Below the pieces are notes generated by a model. It ran no database searches. It saw nothing but the letters and a program-made list of their open reading frames with translations, and was not told the DNA's origin. DNA of 32,519 nucleotides from an uncultured Prevotella sp. (GTDB lineage Bacteria; Bacteroidota; Bacteroidia; Bacteroidales; Bacteroidaceae), in NCBI GenBank assembly GCA_900315695.1, contig ONAE01000020.1, forward strand, positions 1 through 32,519. The letters are read 5' to 3'. How positions within the stretch are numbered: position 1 is the first letter of the stretch; the number at the start of each line of letters is the position of its first letter. Positions 15,332 through 24,340 of the stretch are shown piece after piece. Made by a program: the position numbers and the translations under genes.

Positions 15332-16575
15332 TTCTCTTCTACTTTTTCTAATTTAAACAATTTATCAGAAGGGCGCACCTTGGAGGGAACGGCGATAGAG
15401 ACACGGGTACCCTGCTCAGCCACCTCCACGGGACCGTTGTCACCATGTATCTCATCAGCCGTCACATACATCACACCCGTTGTAGGCCCTGTAATCAGCA
15501 TCTTATCACCCACCTTGAAAGTGTTGGCCTCAACGGTGAACTCCGCCACACCTAACTTGGAGAAGTATTTCACGCCTTTTCCGATGTACACTTTTCGTTC
15601 GGTGGCATTCGAACCGTAGTTCTTGTTCCACTCGCCCATGAGCTGACCCTGGTAGTAGCCGTCCCAGAAGCCTCGATTGAAGACGGTAGCCAGACGTTCA
15701 TCCCACTGATCTTTCTTCTCGTCTGTGAACGTACCGTCAAGCACGGCCTGGATAGCTTCCTTATAACACTTCACAACCGTATAGACATACTCAGGCCCAC
15801 GCGCCCTGCCTTCAATCTTAAACACACGTACACCCGCATTCATCATCTTATCGATGAAACGGACCGTCTTCAGGTCCTTCGGTGACATGATATACTTGTT
15901 GTCAATGTCGAGTTGGTAGCCCGTCTCATTATCCGTAGCCGTATAGCTGCGACGACAGATCTGGATGCATTCCCCACGGTTGGCGCTGCGATTGGCTGCA
16001 TGCAGACTCATATAGCATTTCCCGCTGATTGCCATGCAGAGGGCACCGTGACAGAACATCTCAATACGGATCTGTTCTCCCGACGGACCACAGATATGCT
16101 CAGCTTCCACCTGACGGTAGATCTCCGCCACCTGATCCATATTCAACTCACGGGCCAGTACCACCACATCGGCAAACTGGGCATAGAACTTCAGGGCTTC
16201 GATGTTTGAGATGTTCAGTTGGGTAGAGAGATGTACCTCCTGCCCCACCTTATTACAATAGGTCATCACCGCCACGTCGGAAGCAATGACAGCAGAGATG
16301 CCGGCCTGTTTCGCCGCATCGATAATCTCATGCATCAGGGGGATATCCTCGCCATAGATGATCGTATTCACCGTCAGGTAGCTCTTGATACCATGCGCAT
16401 TACACGTCTGAGCCATCTCTTTCAGGTCGTCGATGGTGAATGTCGAAGCCGAATGTGCACGCATATTCAGTTTCTCAATACCGAAATAGATACTGTCAGC
16501 ACCAGCCTGGATTGCTGCTGCCAACGACTCTGGCGAGCCCACAGGGGCCATAATCTCAAAATCCTTCAGTTCCAT
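15328..16575 (-). CDS. U32-family protein, probable tRNA 5-hydroxyuridine synthesis (TrhP-like)
   Basis: The 415-residue protein has the U32 'peptidase' signature EMFCHGALCMAISGKCYMS followed by RGECIQICRR, giving four cysteines (near residues 175-210) that could bind an Fe-S cluster. The N-terminal half is a TIM-barrel-like domain (IMAPVGSPESLAAAIQAGAD, YFGIEKLNMR); the C-terminal region (about 325-410) is a small beta domain. E. coli TrhP (YegQ), of this family, forms 5-hydroxyuridine in tRNA from prephenate; RlhA is another relative that modifies 23S rRNA. Protease function is now doubted for most members. It is first in an operon with the SufE-like gene. The start MELKDFEIMAPVG is normal for the family, although the promoter is only a few bases upstream. 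Confidence 0.8.
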   Translation of the reverse strand: MELKDFEIMAPVGSPESLAAAIQAGADSIYFGIEKLNMRAHSASTFTIDDLKEMAQTCNAHGIKSYLTVNTIIYGEDIPLMHEIIDAAKQAGISAVIASDVAVMTYCNKVGQEVHLSTQLNISNIEALKFYAQFADVVVLARELNMDQVAEIYRQVEAEHICGPSGEQIRIEMFCHGALCMAISGKCYMSLHAANRSANRGECIQICRRSYTATDNETGYQLDIDNKYIMSPKDLKTVRFIDKMMNAGVRVFKIEGRARGPEYVYTVVKCYKEAIQAVLDGTFTDEKKDQWDERLATVFNRGFWDGYYQGQLMGEWNKNYGSNATERKVYIGKGVKYFSKLGVAEFTVEANTFKVGDKMLITGPTTGVMYVTADEIHGDNGPVEVAEQGTRVSIAVPSKVRPSDKLFKLEKVEEK

Positions 16576-16582
16576 ATTGGCT

Positions 16583-16591
16583 GCAAAATTA
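16583..16591 (-). promoter_or_regulatory. -7 promoter element for the U32-sufE operon
   Basis: TAATTTTGC on the minus strand fits TAnnTTTG, but it ends only 7 bases before the ATG at 16575. Transcription would begin at or within about 5 bases of the start codon, giving a nearly leaderless message. Confidence 0.5.
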
Positions 16592-16635
16592 CGAAATTAT
16601 TATGAAATATGGATGATTAATTAAGGAATATTTTG

Positions 16636-16644
16636 TAACTTTGC
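16636..16644 (+). promoter_or_regulatory. -7 promoter element for the SusC-SusD-protease operon
   Basis: TAACTTTGC matches TAnnTTTG, 25 bases before the ATG at 16670. No clear -33 TTTG is visible. It diverges from the U32 promoter. Confidence 0.65.
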
Positions 16645-16669
16645 AAACAGTTACAAAAAACTGCCCCAT

Positions 16670-19339
16670 ATGAAAACTAGAACTTCAATTCTCCTGATTT
16701 GCCTCATGGCTATAACAGCTGTGAAAGCCCAGACTAGTATCAATGACTCCACAACGGTGAGGATCGGTTACTCCAAAGGCAGTAAGAACACAGTAGCGGG
16801 TGCCATCGACCAGCTGACAGAGAAGCGAATGAACAAAGGTCTGATCACCTCCTCGCTTGACTACCTGAGTGGACAGGCTGCTGGTGTGCAGGTTGCGTCC
16901 AGCGGAAATCAGGAAGTGATGGTGTCAGCTGTCAGAGTGCGTGGTACAACCTCACTGACCGGCAAGAACGACCCGTTAGTTATTATCGATGGTGTGACAG
17001 CCGACCTGGCTATCCTCTCCACCATCTATCCCGCCGATATCGAGAGTTTCACGATTCTGAAAGACGCTTCAGAGACAGCCCAGTATGGTTCACGTGGTGC
17101 TGCCGGTGTTATTGAGGTTGCGACAAAGAGAGGAAAGAACCAGAAGTTCCATATCGCCTACGATGGTAATATCGGCTTTGAATCGGTATATAAGCGTATG
17201 GAGATGCTTGATGCCAATGAGTTCAGACAGACAGCCGACAGACTGGGACTCAGTTACATCGACATGGGATACAATACGAATTTCAATAAAGCCATTGAAC
17301 GGACAGGCTTTGTACAGAACCACCATATTGCCTTTGGCGGTGGTACTGAGACTGCTAATTACCGTGCATCAGTGGGTATGATGGAACACAACACGGTGAT
17401 AAAGAGCAAGGGGAACCAAAACTATATCGCCAAGCTCGACATCATGCAGCTGGCCTTTGACAACCATCTGACAGTTGAACTCGGCATGGTAGGATCTTTG
17501 CAGAAGGTCAGCTATCTTCCCTTCCAGCAGAAGCTCCTCTATTCTGCCGCCACCTTCAACCCTACCTTCCCTGACACGAAGAATGCCGAGGGCCAATATG
17601 ACCAGGTCCCGGAAGCACTTTGGATCAGTAATCCCTTGGCATTGTTGGAGATGAAGCAGAATGAGGACAACGGCCATTTTAACATTCACATGAAAGTAAA
17701 GGTGACACTCTCCAAGGATCTGACCCTCCGTGCTTTTGGATCCTATTCCTACAACTCCGTCAGTGACTCCCACTACTATCCCACCAGCGTGTGGAACCGG
17801 GGAGAGGCTTACCGTAAGCATGAGAAGAACGAGATCATTCGCGGCAATGTGTCACTCACCTATGATTTAAAAACCACGAAATCCGACCTGAGTTTGATGG
17901 CTCTTGCAGAGGCAGAGAATCAGAAGTCAACGGGCTTCTTTACAACAACCACAGGTTTCACGACAGACGACTTCGGTTTTAACAAGCTCTCTGCAGGTGC
18001 AAACCGTCCCTGGGACGGGACTGATTCCTATTATAGAGACTCACACATGGAGTCGTTCCTCCTGCGTGCACAATATACCCTCTTCGATCGCTATACACTG
18101 ACAGCCAATGCCCGTGGCGATGCCTCATCAAAGTTTGGTAAGAATCACCGGTGGGGTTTCTTCCCTTCCCTCAGTGGTGCCTGGGTCATCAGCAAGGAGC
18201 CTTGGATGCAGTCCATCAAGGCTATCAGCAACGCGAAGTTACGTATCGGCTATGGATTCTCCGGAAGTCAGGCAGGTATCGACGCCTACAACTCCATACA
18301 GTTAGTCCAGCCTAACGGTGTCACCCCATACAACAGCTCTATCGCCACCACTCTTGGTGTCCTCCGTAATGCCAACCCCGATTTGAAATGGGAGGTGAAA
18401 GAGACCTTCAACGTCGGACTCGATGTCTCGCTATGGGATAACCGTATCGCCATGACTGTTGACTTCTACAAGTCGAAGACCACCGACATGCTCTATCTCT
18501 ATACTGTGCCAGTGCCACCCTACCCCTACGATAAGTTGCTGGCCAATCTTGGATCCATGCAGAACAGTGGACTGGAGATCGGTTTCGGCATTACCCCTCT
18601 TCGCACCAAAGACATGGAACTGACAGTGAACATGAACTGGACGTTTGAGAGGAACAAGCTGCTCTCATTGAATGGCTATTATAACGGTCAATATCTCACA
18701 GCGCCCCAATCCAGCACCATCTCTTCACTCTGGGGAGCAGGTTTCCACGGCCCCAGCGGTATTGTGAAACAGATTGTGGGTGAACAGATTGGCATCTTCG
18801 AGCTTCCCCACTTCAAGGGTTTCAACACTCTGGAGGACGGCACCAAATATTACGATGTGACAGATGAGAGCTACAACTGCGGACAGGCCATGCCCAAGGC
18901 TATGATGGGTTCAAATGTCGCTTTCAGATACAAGCATTTCGACGTGACCATGCAGTTCAACGGAGCTTTCGGACATAAGATTTACAATGGTACGGCTCTG
19001 ACCTATTCAAACCTGCTCTCTATGCCGAACTACAATATGATGAAAGGTGCGCCTGAAAAGAACTTAGTCAGTCAGATTATCAGTGACTATTATCTGGAGA
19101 ATGGCGATTACGTCAACATCGACTACGTGACTTTGGGCTGGAATGTTCCCCTGCGTTCCAAATATGTACAAGGACTGCGCGTTTCTCTGTCAGTGAATAA
19201 TCTCGCCACCATCACCGGCTATAGCGGACTGACACCGATGATCAACTCCAGTCTCATTAATGGCACACTGGGTATCGACGATAAGAATATGTTACCCGTC
19301 TATCGTTCCTACACGATGGGTATCAGTATCAAGTTTTAA
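16670..19339 (+). CDS. SusC-family TonB-dependent outer-membrane transporter, short N-terminal form
   Basis: An 889-residue SusC/RagA-type transporter. The signal peptide ends ITAVKA, leaving Gln as the predicted mature first residue. The plug domain follows at once (STVRIGY-like TTVRIGYSKGSKNTVAGAID, SLDYLSGQAAGVQV, VRVRGTTSL, PLVIIDGV, DIESFTILKDASETAQYGSR, AAGVIEVATKRGK), then a 22-strand barrel to the terminal GISIKF. The usual carboxypeptidase-regulatory-like domain (about 80-90 residues) before the plug is missing, which explains the length below the common 1,000 or so. It should import an oligomeric substrate with energy from TonB, capped by the SusD-like lipoprotein 17 bases downstream. 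The linked C1 protease makes peptides the most likely cargo. Confidence 0.93.
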   Translation: MKTRTSILLICLMAITAVKAQTSINDSTTVRIGYSKGSKNTVAGAIDQLTEKRMNKGLITSSLDYLSGQAAGVQVASSGNQEVMVSAVRVRGTTSLTGKNDPLVIIDGVTADLAILSTIYPADIESFTILKDASETAQYGSRGAAGVIEVATKRGKNQKFHIAYDGNIGFESVYKRMEMLDANEFRQTADRLGLSYIDMGYNTNFNKAIERTGFVQNHHIAFGGGTETANYRASVGMMEHNTVIKSKGNQNYIAKLDIMQLAFDNHLTVELGMVGSLQKVSYLPFQQKLLYSAATFNPTFPDTKNAEGQYDQVPEALWISNPLALLEMKQNEDNGHFNIHMKVKVTLSKDLTLRAFGSYSYNSVSDSHYYPTSVWNRGEAYRKHEKNEIIRGNVSLTYDLKTTKSDLSLMALAEAENQKSTGFFTTTTGFTTDDFGFNKLSAGANRPWDGTDSYYRDSHMESFLLRAQYTLFDRYTLTANARGDASSKFGKNHRWGFFPSLSGAWVISKEPWMQSIKAISNAKLRIGYGFSGSQAGIDAYNSIQLVQPNGVTPYNSSIATTLGVLRNANPDLKWEVKETFNVGLDVSLWDNRIAMTVDFYKSKTTDMLYLYTVPVPPYPYDKLLANLGSMQNSGLEIGFGITPLRTKDMELTVNMNWTFERNKLLSLNGYYNGQYLTAPQSSTISSLWGAGFHGPSGIVKQIVGEQIGIFELPHFKGFNTLEDGTKYYDVTDESYNCGQAMPKAMMGSNVAFRYKHFDVTMQFNGAFGHKIYNGTALTYSNLLSMPNYNMMKGAPEKNLVSQIISDYYLENGDYVNIDYVTLGWNVPLRSKYVQGLRVSLSVNNLATITGYSGLTPMINSSLINGTLGIDDKNMLPVYRSYTMGISIKF

Positions 19340-19356
19340 TTAAAATCTTTAGCGTT

Positions 19357-21000
19357 ATGAGCACCAGAATATCATCCCTTCTTCATTTCTCACTTCTCAC
19401 TGTTCTCTTCTCACTGTCATTGGTGAGTTGTTCGCTTGATGAGAATCCGCGTGATCAGATTCCTGAGGAAAAGGCTTATGCCTCTGCCACACAGCTCTAC
19501 CTGAATACCGTTGCCACCTTATATAATTATATTGGCGGTTCTAAAGAGGGAGATGGGCTGCAAGGCACCGGTCGTGGCGTGTATGATCTTCAGACCTTCG
19601 GCTCCGATGAGGCGATGATACCTACACGTGGTGGTGACTGGTTCGACGGAGGCATCTGGGAGGATATGTACATGCACTCCTGGGATGCCGGGCACGAAAT
19701 ACTGAATAACTCCTGGCTCTATCTCTATAAGGTCATCACCCTCTGTAACCATTCTCTGGAACAGCTTGAGGCTCATCAGTCGCTGTTGAGTAAAGAGAAA
19801 TATGCCTCATATAAAGCTGAGGTACGTGCTCTGCGCGCCATCTACTACTGGTATCTGCTCGATCTCTTCGCCCGGGTGCCCATCATCACATCTACAGCCG
19901 AATCGATGAAAGAGATTCAGCAGTCAGACCGCAGCGAAGTGTTCGAATTTGTAGTTGCCGACCTCCAGGAAGCACTCCCTGATCTGAAGTACGCCAACAG
20001 CGTGTCGCCAGGCGACTATTATGGTCGGGTAACGCATTCGGTGGCCCTTTTCGTACTTGCCAAGTTAATGCTCAATGCAGAAATCTATGCTGATGACAAC
20101 TGGACCGACGGCATCCATCTTGATGGTAAGAAAATCCTGTTTTCTATCGATGGGCAGACCATGAATGCCTGGGAGGCTACCACTTACTACTGTAACCTTT
20201 TGGAATTGTCTGGTTTTTCTCTGGAGAGCCTCTATATTAATAACTTCGCCGTACGCAATGAGCATTCTAAAGAGAACATCTGGGTCATCCCCTTGGACAA
20301 GGACCTTTACAGGACTCAGCAACAGAATCTGGTCCGTACACTCCATTATCGTCATGCAGCTGCCTATGGCTTCGTCGGAGAGAATGGCACAAGTGCCACA
20401 AAATACGTTCTGAAAGTCTTCGAATATAATACCCCCACAGAAGACCAACGTTTTGAATGGTGTTATTGGGCAGGCCAGATTCGTGATCTGAATTACAATA
20501 TTATCACCGACCGTACCGGCCAACCTCTCATCTATTATCCATGGGAAGTGAAAAAAGACCTCAGCGGTGGCCAATATGTAGAGACCGCAGGAGCCCGTAT
20601 GAAGAAATACGAGATTGACAAGAACGCCACGCTGGATGGAAAACTAATGGATAACGACATCGTGCTTTTCCGTTTTGCCGATGTGCTGCTGATGCGTGCA
20701 GAAGCGAAGCTGCGAAACGGTGAAGACGGACACCAAGATTTCTTAAGGGTACGTGAACGAGTAGGAATGCCCGATCGGGAACTGACGCTGCAGAACCTGT
20801 ACGACGAACGTCTGATGGAACTTTGTTGGGAAGGATGGCGACGCCAGGATATGATTCGCTTCCGGCAATACAAGAGTCTCTATACGGGCGATGACATCGA
20901 TCCCGTAATAGATGAAAGCGATGGCCACACCACCGTCTTCCCCATTCCTGGCAATGCTCTCATCTTTAACGACAACTTGACACAAAACCCAGGTTATTAA
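19357..21000 (+). CDS. SusD/RagB-family surface lipoprotein
   Basis: A 547-residue lipoprotein with lipobox LVSC (Cys25) followed by SLDENPRDQIPEE, the normal SusD start. The helical TPR-like body contains LYLNTVATLYNYIGG, RALRAIYYWYLLDLFARVPI and, near the C-terminus, LFRFADVLLMRAEAKLRNG and DERLMELCWEGWRRQDMIRF, all standard SusD landmarks, ending TQNPGY. It forms the lid on the SusC-like transporter and helps bind substrate at the cell surface. The stop TAA shares its last base with the protease start (TAATG), so translation of the protease is probably coupled. The substrate cannot be told from the protein itself. Confidence 0.94.
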   Translation: MSTRISSLLHFSLLTVLFSLSLVSCSLDENPRDQIPEEKAYASATQLYLNTVATLYNYIGGSKEGDGLQGTGRGVYDLQTFGSDEAMIPTRGGDWFDGGIWEDMYMHSWDAGHEILNNSWLYLYKVITLCNHSLEQLEAHQSLLSKEKYASYKAEVRALRAIYYWYLLDLFARVPIITSTAESMKEIQQSDRSEVFEFVVADLQEALPDLKYANSVSPGDYYGRVTHSVALFVLAKLMLNAEIYADDNWTDGIHLDGKKILFSIDGQTMNAWEATTYYCNLLELSGFSLESLYINNFAVRNEHSKENIWVIPLDKDLYRTQQQNLVRTLHYRHAAAYGFVGENGTSATKYVLKVFEYNTPTEDQRFEWCYWAGQIRDLNYNIITDRTGQPLIYYPWEVKKDLSGGQYVETAGARMKKYEIDKNATLDGKLMDNDIVLFRFADVLLMRAEAKLRNGEDGHQDFLRVRERVGMPDRELTLQNLYDERLMELCWEGWRRQDMIRFRQYKSLYTGDDIDPVIDESDGHTTVFPIPGNALIFNDNLTQNPGY

Positions 21001-21761
21001 TGAGGCCGCTTGCTTATATCATCATGGTATTGCTGATGGGCGGGTGTACGCATCGGGAGCCTGGGCACTTCACTCATGAGGTGCTGAACCGCATGACACC
21101 TGTGAAGAATCAAGGGGAGAGTCAGACCTGCTGGATCTATGCCATGCTGGCCGCCATCGAGACGGAGCATCTCAGCTGGGGTGACTCCGTAAACCTCTCA
21201 CCTTATTATATAGAAAAGAAGATGGAACAGGAGCCTGAGGCTCCGGAAAACAAACGGGGCATGGGCAAGACACTCATCAACCTTATTCAGAAATACGGCA
21301 TCGTGGGTTATGATGCGATGCGGAAGGTGGAGACACCCGCCCCACGCTGGGTGTTTATGCTTGGTGCCACCTACACCCCACAGGAGTTTGCCCGTAGTGT
21401 CTGTGCCCCTCATGAGTATATCGCCCTGACAAGTACCGACGATGCTCCCTATGGTCAGGAGGTGGAGATCGACCTGCCTGACAACTGGATGCACGACCGT
21501 TTCCTTAACATCCCCATGGATTCGCTGTTATCCAAGACCGAACGTGCGGTGCGCCGGCATCATGGTGTCTGTTGGGAGAGTGAGCGTCATGCTATGGCCA
21601 TCGTCGGTATCGCCCATGATGATCAGGGACAGAAATATTTCATCATGAAGAACTCCTGGGGTACGGACCGGCCCCATCAAGGACTCGACTATCTCTCATT
21701 CGAGGACTTCCGTGAGGAGACCCTCGCCATCGAGATGACAAAAAAGGCGTATCACAACTGA
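21000..21761 (+). CDS. C1-family (papain-like/bleomycin hydrolase-like) cysteine protease lipoprotein
   Basis: A 253-residue lipoprotein (MVLLMGGC, Cys16) with a complete papain-type active site: Gln38 (oxyanion hole) and Cys44 in VKNQGESQTCWIYAML, His197 in SERHAMAIVGIA, and Asn218 in MKNSWGTD. The Q-x5-CW spacing and the HAM pattern are closer to C1B/bleomycin-hydrolase aminopeptidases than to classical papain, but the protein is about half their length. No propeptide is visible. By position it belongs to the SusC-SusD operon and should cut proteins or peptides at the outer membrane before uptake. The bidirectional terminator overlaps its last codons. A role in capsule or signalling protein processing is a less likely alternative. 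Confidence 0.88.
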   Translation: MRPLAYIIMVLLMGGCTHREPGHFTHEVLNRMTPVKNQGESQTCWIYAMLAAIETEHLSWGDSVNLSPYYIEKKMEQEPEAPENKRGMGKTLINLIQKYGIVGYDAMRKVETPAPRWVFMLGATYTPQEFARSVCAPHEYIALTSTDDAPYGQEVEIDLPDNWMHDRFLNIPMDSLLSKTERAVRRHHGVCWESERHAMAIVGIAHDDQGQKYFIMKNSWGTDRPHQGLDYLSFEDFREETLAIEMTKKAYHN

Positions 21762-21767
21762 TACGCC
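21746..21767. terminator. Bidirectional rho-independent terminator
   Basis: A 9-bp perfect stem (GGCGTATCA and its complement) closes a CAAC loop, with CCTTTTTTTC after it on the plus strand and TTTTTTGTC on the minus strand. The stop codon of the C1 protease (21759-21761) lies inside the hairpin. It separates this operon from the converging cysS gene. Confidence 0.92.
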
Positions 21768-21802
21768 CCTTTTTTTCATTATTTCATTCTTACATTTTTA
21801 CA

Positions 21803-23296
21803 TTATCTATTCAGCTTCCACGTGACGCCATCCTTGGTGTCCTTCACCTCGAAACCGGCCTCCTTCAGTTCATCGCGGATCTTATCACAGGTAGCCCAGT
21901 CTTTCTCTGCACGCGCCTTGGCACGCAGTTCGAGTACCATATCTACCACCTTACCAAAGGCTTCCTCACGACTGTCATTAGAACCACTCTTCTCGGCCTT
22001 CAGTCCGAGGATGTCGAAGGCGAAGAGCTCCATTGTCTCTGTCAGTTCCTTCAGGCAGTCGGCACAGATAGTTGCCTTATGGTCGGTGAGTTTGTTCACC
22101 ACCGTACAAGCCTCAAACAGATAACTGATCACCTGTGGGGTAGCGAAGTCGTCGTTCATCGCATCATAACACTTCTGACGCAGGCTCTTCACCACCTTCT
22201 CGGTCTCTGCATCGCACTTGTCTGACACTTGAACACGGGATAAGTCGGCGATACCGTTCATCAATTTCTCCAATCCCTTCTCAGCAGCCTGAAGTGCCTC
22301 GTTAGAGAAATCCACCGTTCCACGATAGTGGGCAGAGAGGATAAAGAAGCGGATGGTCATGGGCGAATAAGCCTTCTCCAGCTTCTCATGGTTGCCGGTG
22401 AAGAACTGTTCCAGTGTGATGAAGTTACCCAACGACTTACCCATCTTCTGTCCGTTGATGGTGATCATGTTGTTATGCATCCAGTACTTCACGGCGGGAT
22501 GCCCCATCGAAGCCTGGGCCTGGGCTATCTCACACTCATGGTGGGGGAACACCAGATCCATGCCACCACCGTGGATATCAAACTCCTCACCGAGATACTT
22601 CCTACCCATCGCCGTACACTCGCAGTGCCAACCGGGGAAGCCATCGCTCCAAGGTGAGGGCCAACGCATGATATGCTCAGGCTGTGCTTTCTTCCAAAGG
22701 GCAAAGTCAGCCTGGTTGTGCTTCTCTCCTACACCGTCGAGATTATCACGACTCGCATCTTTGATGTTCTCCAACGAACGACCAGAGAGGATACCATACT
22801 GATATTTCTTATTATAGGCCTCGATATCGAAGTAGATGGAGCCATTGCTCTCATAGGCAAAGCCATTGTTGAGAATCTGCTGAACGAGCTGCTGCTGTTC
22901 GATGATATGACCTGTAGCATGGGGTTCGATAGAGGGACGCAGCACGCCAAGCGCATCCATCGCCTGATGGTAGCGGTTGGTGTAATACTGGGCAATCTCC
23001 ATCGGCTCCAACTGCTCCAGACGTGCCTTCTTGGCGATCTTGTCCTCCCCCTCGTCGGCATCATGCTCCAGATGACCTACATCAGTGATGTTACGAACAT
23101 AACGCACCTTATAACCTAAGTGTTTCAGATAACGGAACACGAGGTCGAAGGTGATGGCAGGACGGGCATGTCCCAGATGGGGATCACCATAGACGGTTGG
23201 TCCGCAGACATACATACCTACATTAGGTGCATGAAGGGGTTCAAAACGCTCCTTCTGACGCGTCAAAGTATTGTAAATAACCAGTTTTGATTCCAT
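21803..23296 (-). CDS. cysS: Cysteine--tRNA ligase
   Basis: CysRS charges tRNA-Cys with cysteine. The 497-residue protein has the class I HIGH variant PHLGH (39-43), KMGKS (284-288, KMSKS-type loop) and the zinc ligands Cys31, Cys227 (GWHCEC), His252 and Glu256 that select cysteine. The C-terminal anticodon-binding domain ends [14 protein letters not shown]. Length and order are typical, and the ATG at 23296 follows a promoter at 23328-23336. It is monocistronic. Confidence 0.97.
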   Translation of the reverse strand: MESKLVIYNTLTRQKERFEPLHAPNVGMYVCGPTVYGDPHLGHARPAITFDLVFRYLKHLGYKVRYVRNITDVGHLEHDADEGEDKIAKKARLEQLEPMEIAQYYTNRYHQAMDALGVLRPSIEPHATGHIIEQQQLVQQILNNGFAYESNGSIYFDIEAYNKKYQYGILSGRSLENIKDASRDNLDGVGEKHNQADFALWKKAQPEHIMRWPSPWSDGFPGWHCECTAMGRKYLGEEFDIHGGGMDLVFPHHECEIAQAQASMGHPAVKYWMHNNMITINGQKMGKSLGNFITLEQFFTGNHEKLEKAYSPMTIRFFILSAHYRGTVDFSNEALQAAEKGLEKLMNGIADLSRVQVSDKCDAETEKVVKSLRQKCYDAMNDDFATPQVISYLFEACTVVNKLTDHKATICADCLKELTETMELFAFDILGLKAEKSGSNDSREEAFGKVVDMVLELRAKARAEKDWATCDKIRDELKEAGFEVKDTKDGVTWKLNR

Positions 23297-23327
23297 TTTA
23301 CTATTTTACCTTTTTTACTTTTCGCCG

Positions 23328-23336
23328 ACAAAGGTA
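23328..23336 (-). promoter_or_regulatory. -7 promoter element for cysS
   Basis: TACCTTTGT on the minus strand fits TAnnTTTG, about 31 bases before the cysS start. It lies only 21 bases from the divergent -7 element at 23358, so the two RNA polymerase footprints overlap. Confidence 0.65.
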
Positions 23337-23357
23337 CAACTTTTCCATAAAATAATG

Positions 23358-23366
23358 TAACTTTGC
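23358..23366 (+). promoter_or_regulatory. -7 promoter element for the bile acid:sodium symporter gene
   Basis: TAACTTTGC matches TAnnTTTG, 17 bases before the ATG at 23384. The TTG at 23363 lies inside this element, which rules it out as a start codon. Confidence 0.7.
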
Positions 23367-23383
23367 AGCCAAAAACTGAAAAT

Positions 23384-24304
23384 ATGAAACGAATATGCGA
23401 TTTCATCGCCCGTTGGATGGGTGCGTTTGTCCTTATCTCAGCGATAGTGTCCTTGTTGGTGCCAGAGCCTCTGGCATCGGTTGACATGTGGATCATCAAC
23501 CCACTGCTCGGCATCATCATGTTCGGCATGGGGCTGACCCTCAACCCAAAGGATCTCCGCATCGTCTTCAGTCGTCCGAAGGATGTGCTGATCGGTTGTC
23601 TGGCCCAGTTCACGGTGATGCCCCTTTTGGCCTGGATCCTGACAAAAGTCTTCGCCCTCCCCTCCGACCTTGCCCTGGGAGTGATTCTGGTAGGTTGCTG
23701 TCCTGGTGGCACAGCCTCCAACGTCATCACCTATCTGGCAAAAGGTGACCTCGCCCTCTCGGTAGGTATGACGGCTGTCTCTACCCTCTTGGCACCGTTG
23801 TTGACGCCTCTGCTCACCTGGCTGATGGCTGGTACTTTCGTCGATGTCGATACTATCGGTATGCTGCAGTCTATCCTCTACGTCGTGATTGCGCCCATTG
23901 CGGCAGGTATCATTATCCAGGAGCTCCTCCCTACATTCACGCAGCGGGTGGTGGCCTATTTGCCGGCATTTTCTTCCCTGATGATTGCCATCACCGTGGC
24001 CTTGGTTGTAGCCCATTCAGCCTCTCGTCTGCTTACGGGTGGTCTGCTCATCATCCTTGTGGTGATGCTCCACAATATCTGCGGTCTGGCTATAGGCTTT
24101 AGCATCGGTCGGCTGCTCGGTCTGCATTATCCAAAGCGTGTCGCCATCTCCATCGAGGTAGGTATGCAGAACTCCGGCTTGGCCTCCAGTCTGGCCACCC
24201 TTCACTTCGCCGCCTTCCCGATGGCCACCATCCCCGGTGCTATCTTCAGCGTCTGGCATAACATCAGCGGAGCGCTGGTTGCCAGATACTACAACAGATC
24301 ATAA
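23384..24304 (+). CDS. Bile acid:sodium symporter (BASS) family transporter
   Basis: A 306-residue integral membrane protein with nine or ten helices. It carries family landmarks NPLLGIIMFGMGLTL (helix 2 to 3), LVGCCPGGTASNVITYLAKG (the sodium-site crossover) and GMQNSGLASSLATLHF (second crossover). This fold moves organic anions with sodium; bacterial members carry bile acids, pantoate, pyruvate or other acids, so the substrate is unknown. The ATG at 23384 is chosen because the longer reading frame from 23363 begins within the promoter. The gene is monocistronic, convergent with the CoA-transferase and separated by a terminator. Confidence 0.92.
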   Translation: MKRICDFIARWMGAFVLISAIVSLLVPEPLASVDMWIINPLLGIIMFGMGLTLNPKDLRIVFSRPKDVLIGCLAQFTVMPLLAWILTKVFALPSDLALGVILVGCCPGGTASNVITYLAKGDLALSVGMTAVSTLLAPLLTPLLTWLMAGTFVDVDTIGMLQSILYVVIAPIAAGIIIQELLPTFTQRVVAYLPAFSSLMIAITVALVVAHSASRLLTGGLLIILVVMLHNICGLAIGFSIGRLLGLHYPKRVAISIEVGMQNSGLASSLATLHFAAFPMATIPGAIFSVWHNISGALVARYYNRS

Positions 24305-24309
24305 AAAGA

Positions 24310-24335
24310 AATCCCGCTGGCTTTCCAGCGGGATT
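24310..24335. terminator. Bidirectional rho-independent terminator
   Basis: An 11-bp perfect stem (AATCCCGCTGG and its complement at 325-335 of this kilobase) closes a CTTT loop. CTCTTTTA follows on the plus strand, and TTTCTTTTTAT on the minus strand. It lies between the converging transporter and CoA-transferase genes. Confidence 0.9.
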
Positions 24336-24340
24336 CTCTT

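Noticed and set aside
23363-23383. TTG start for the bile acid symporter-family gene
   Set aside because: It lies inside the -7 promoter element; the ATG at 23384 gives a normal N-terminus.
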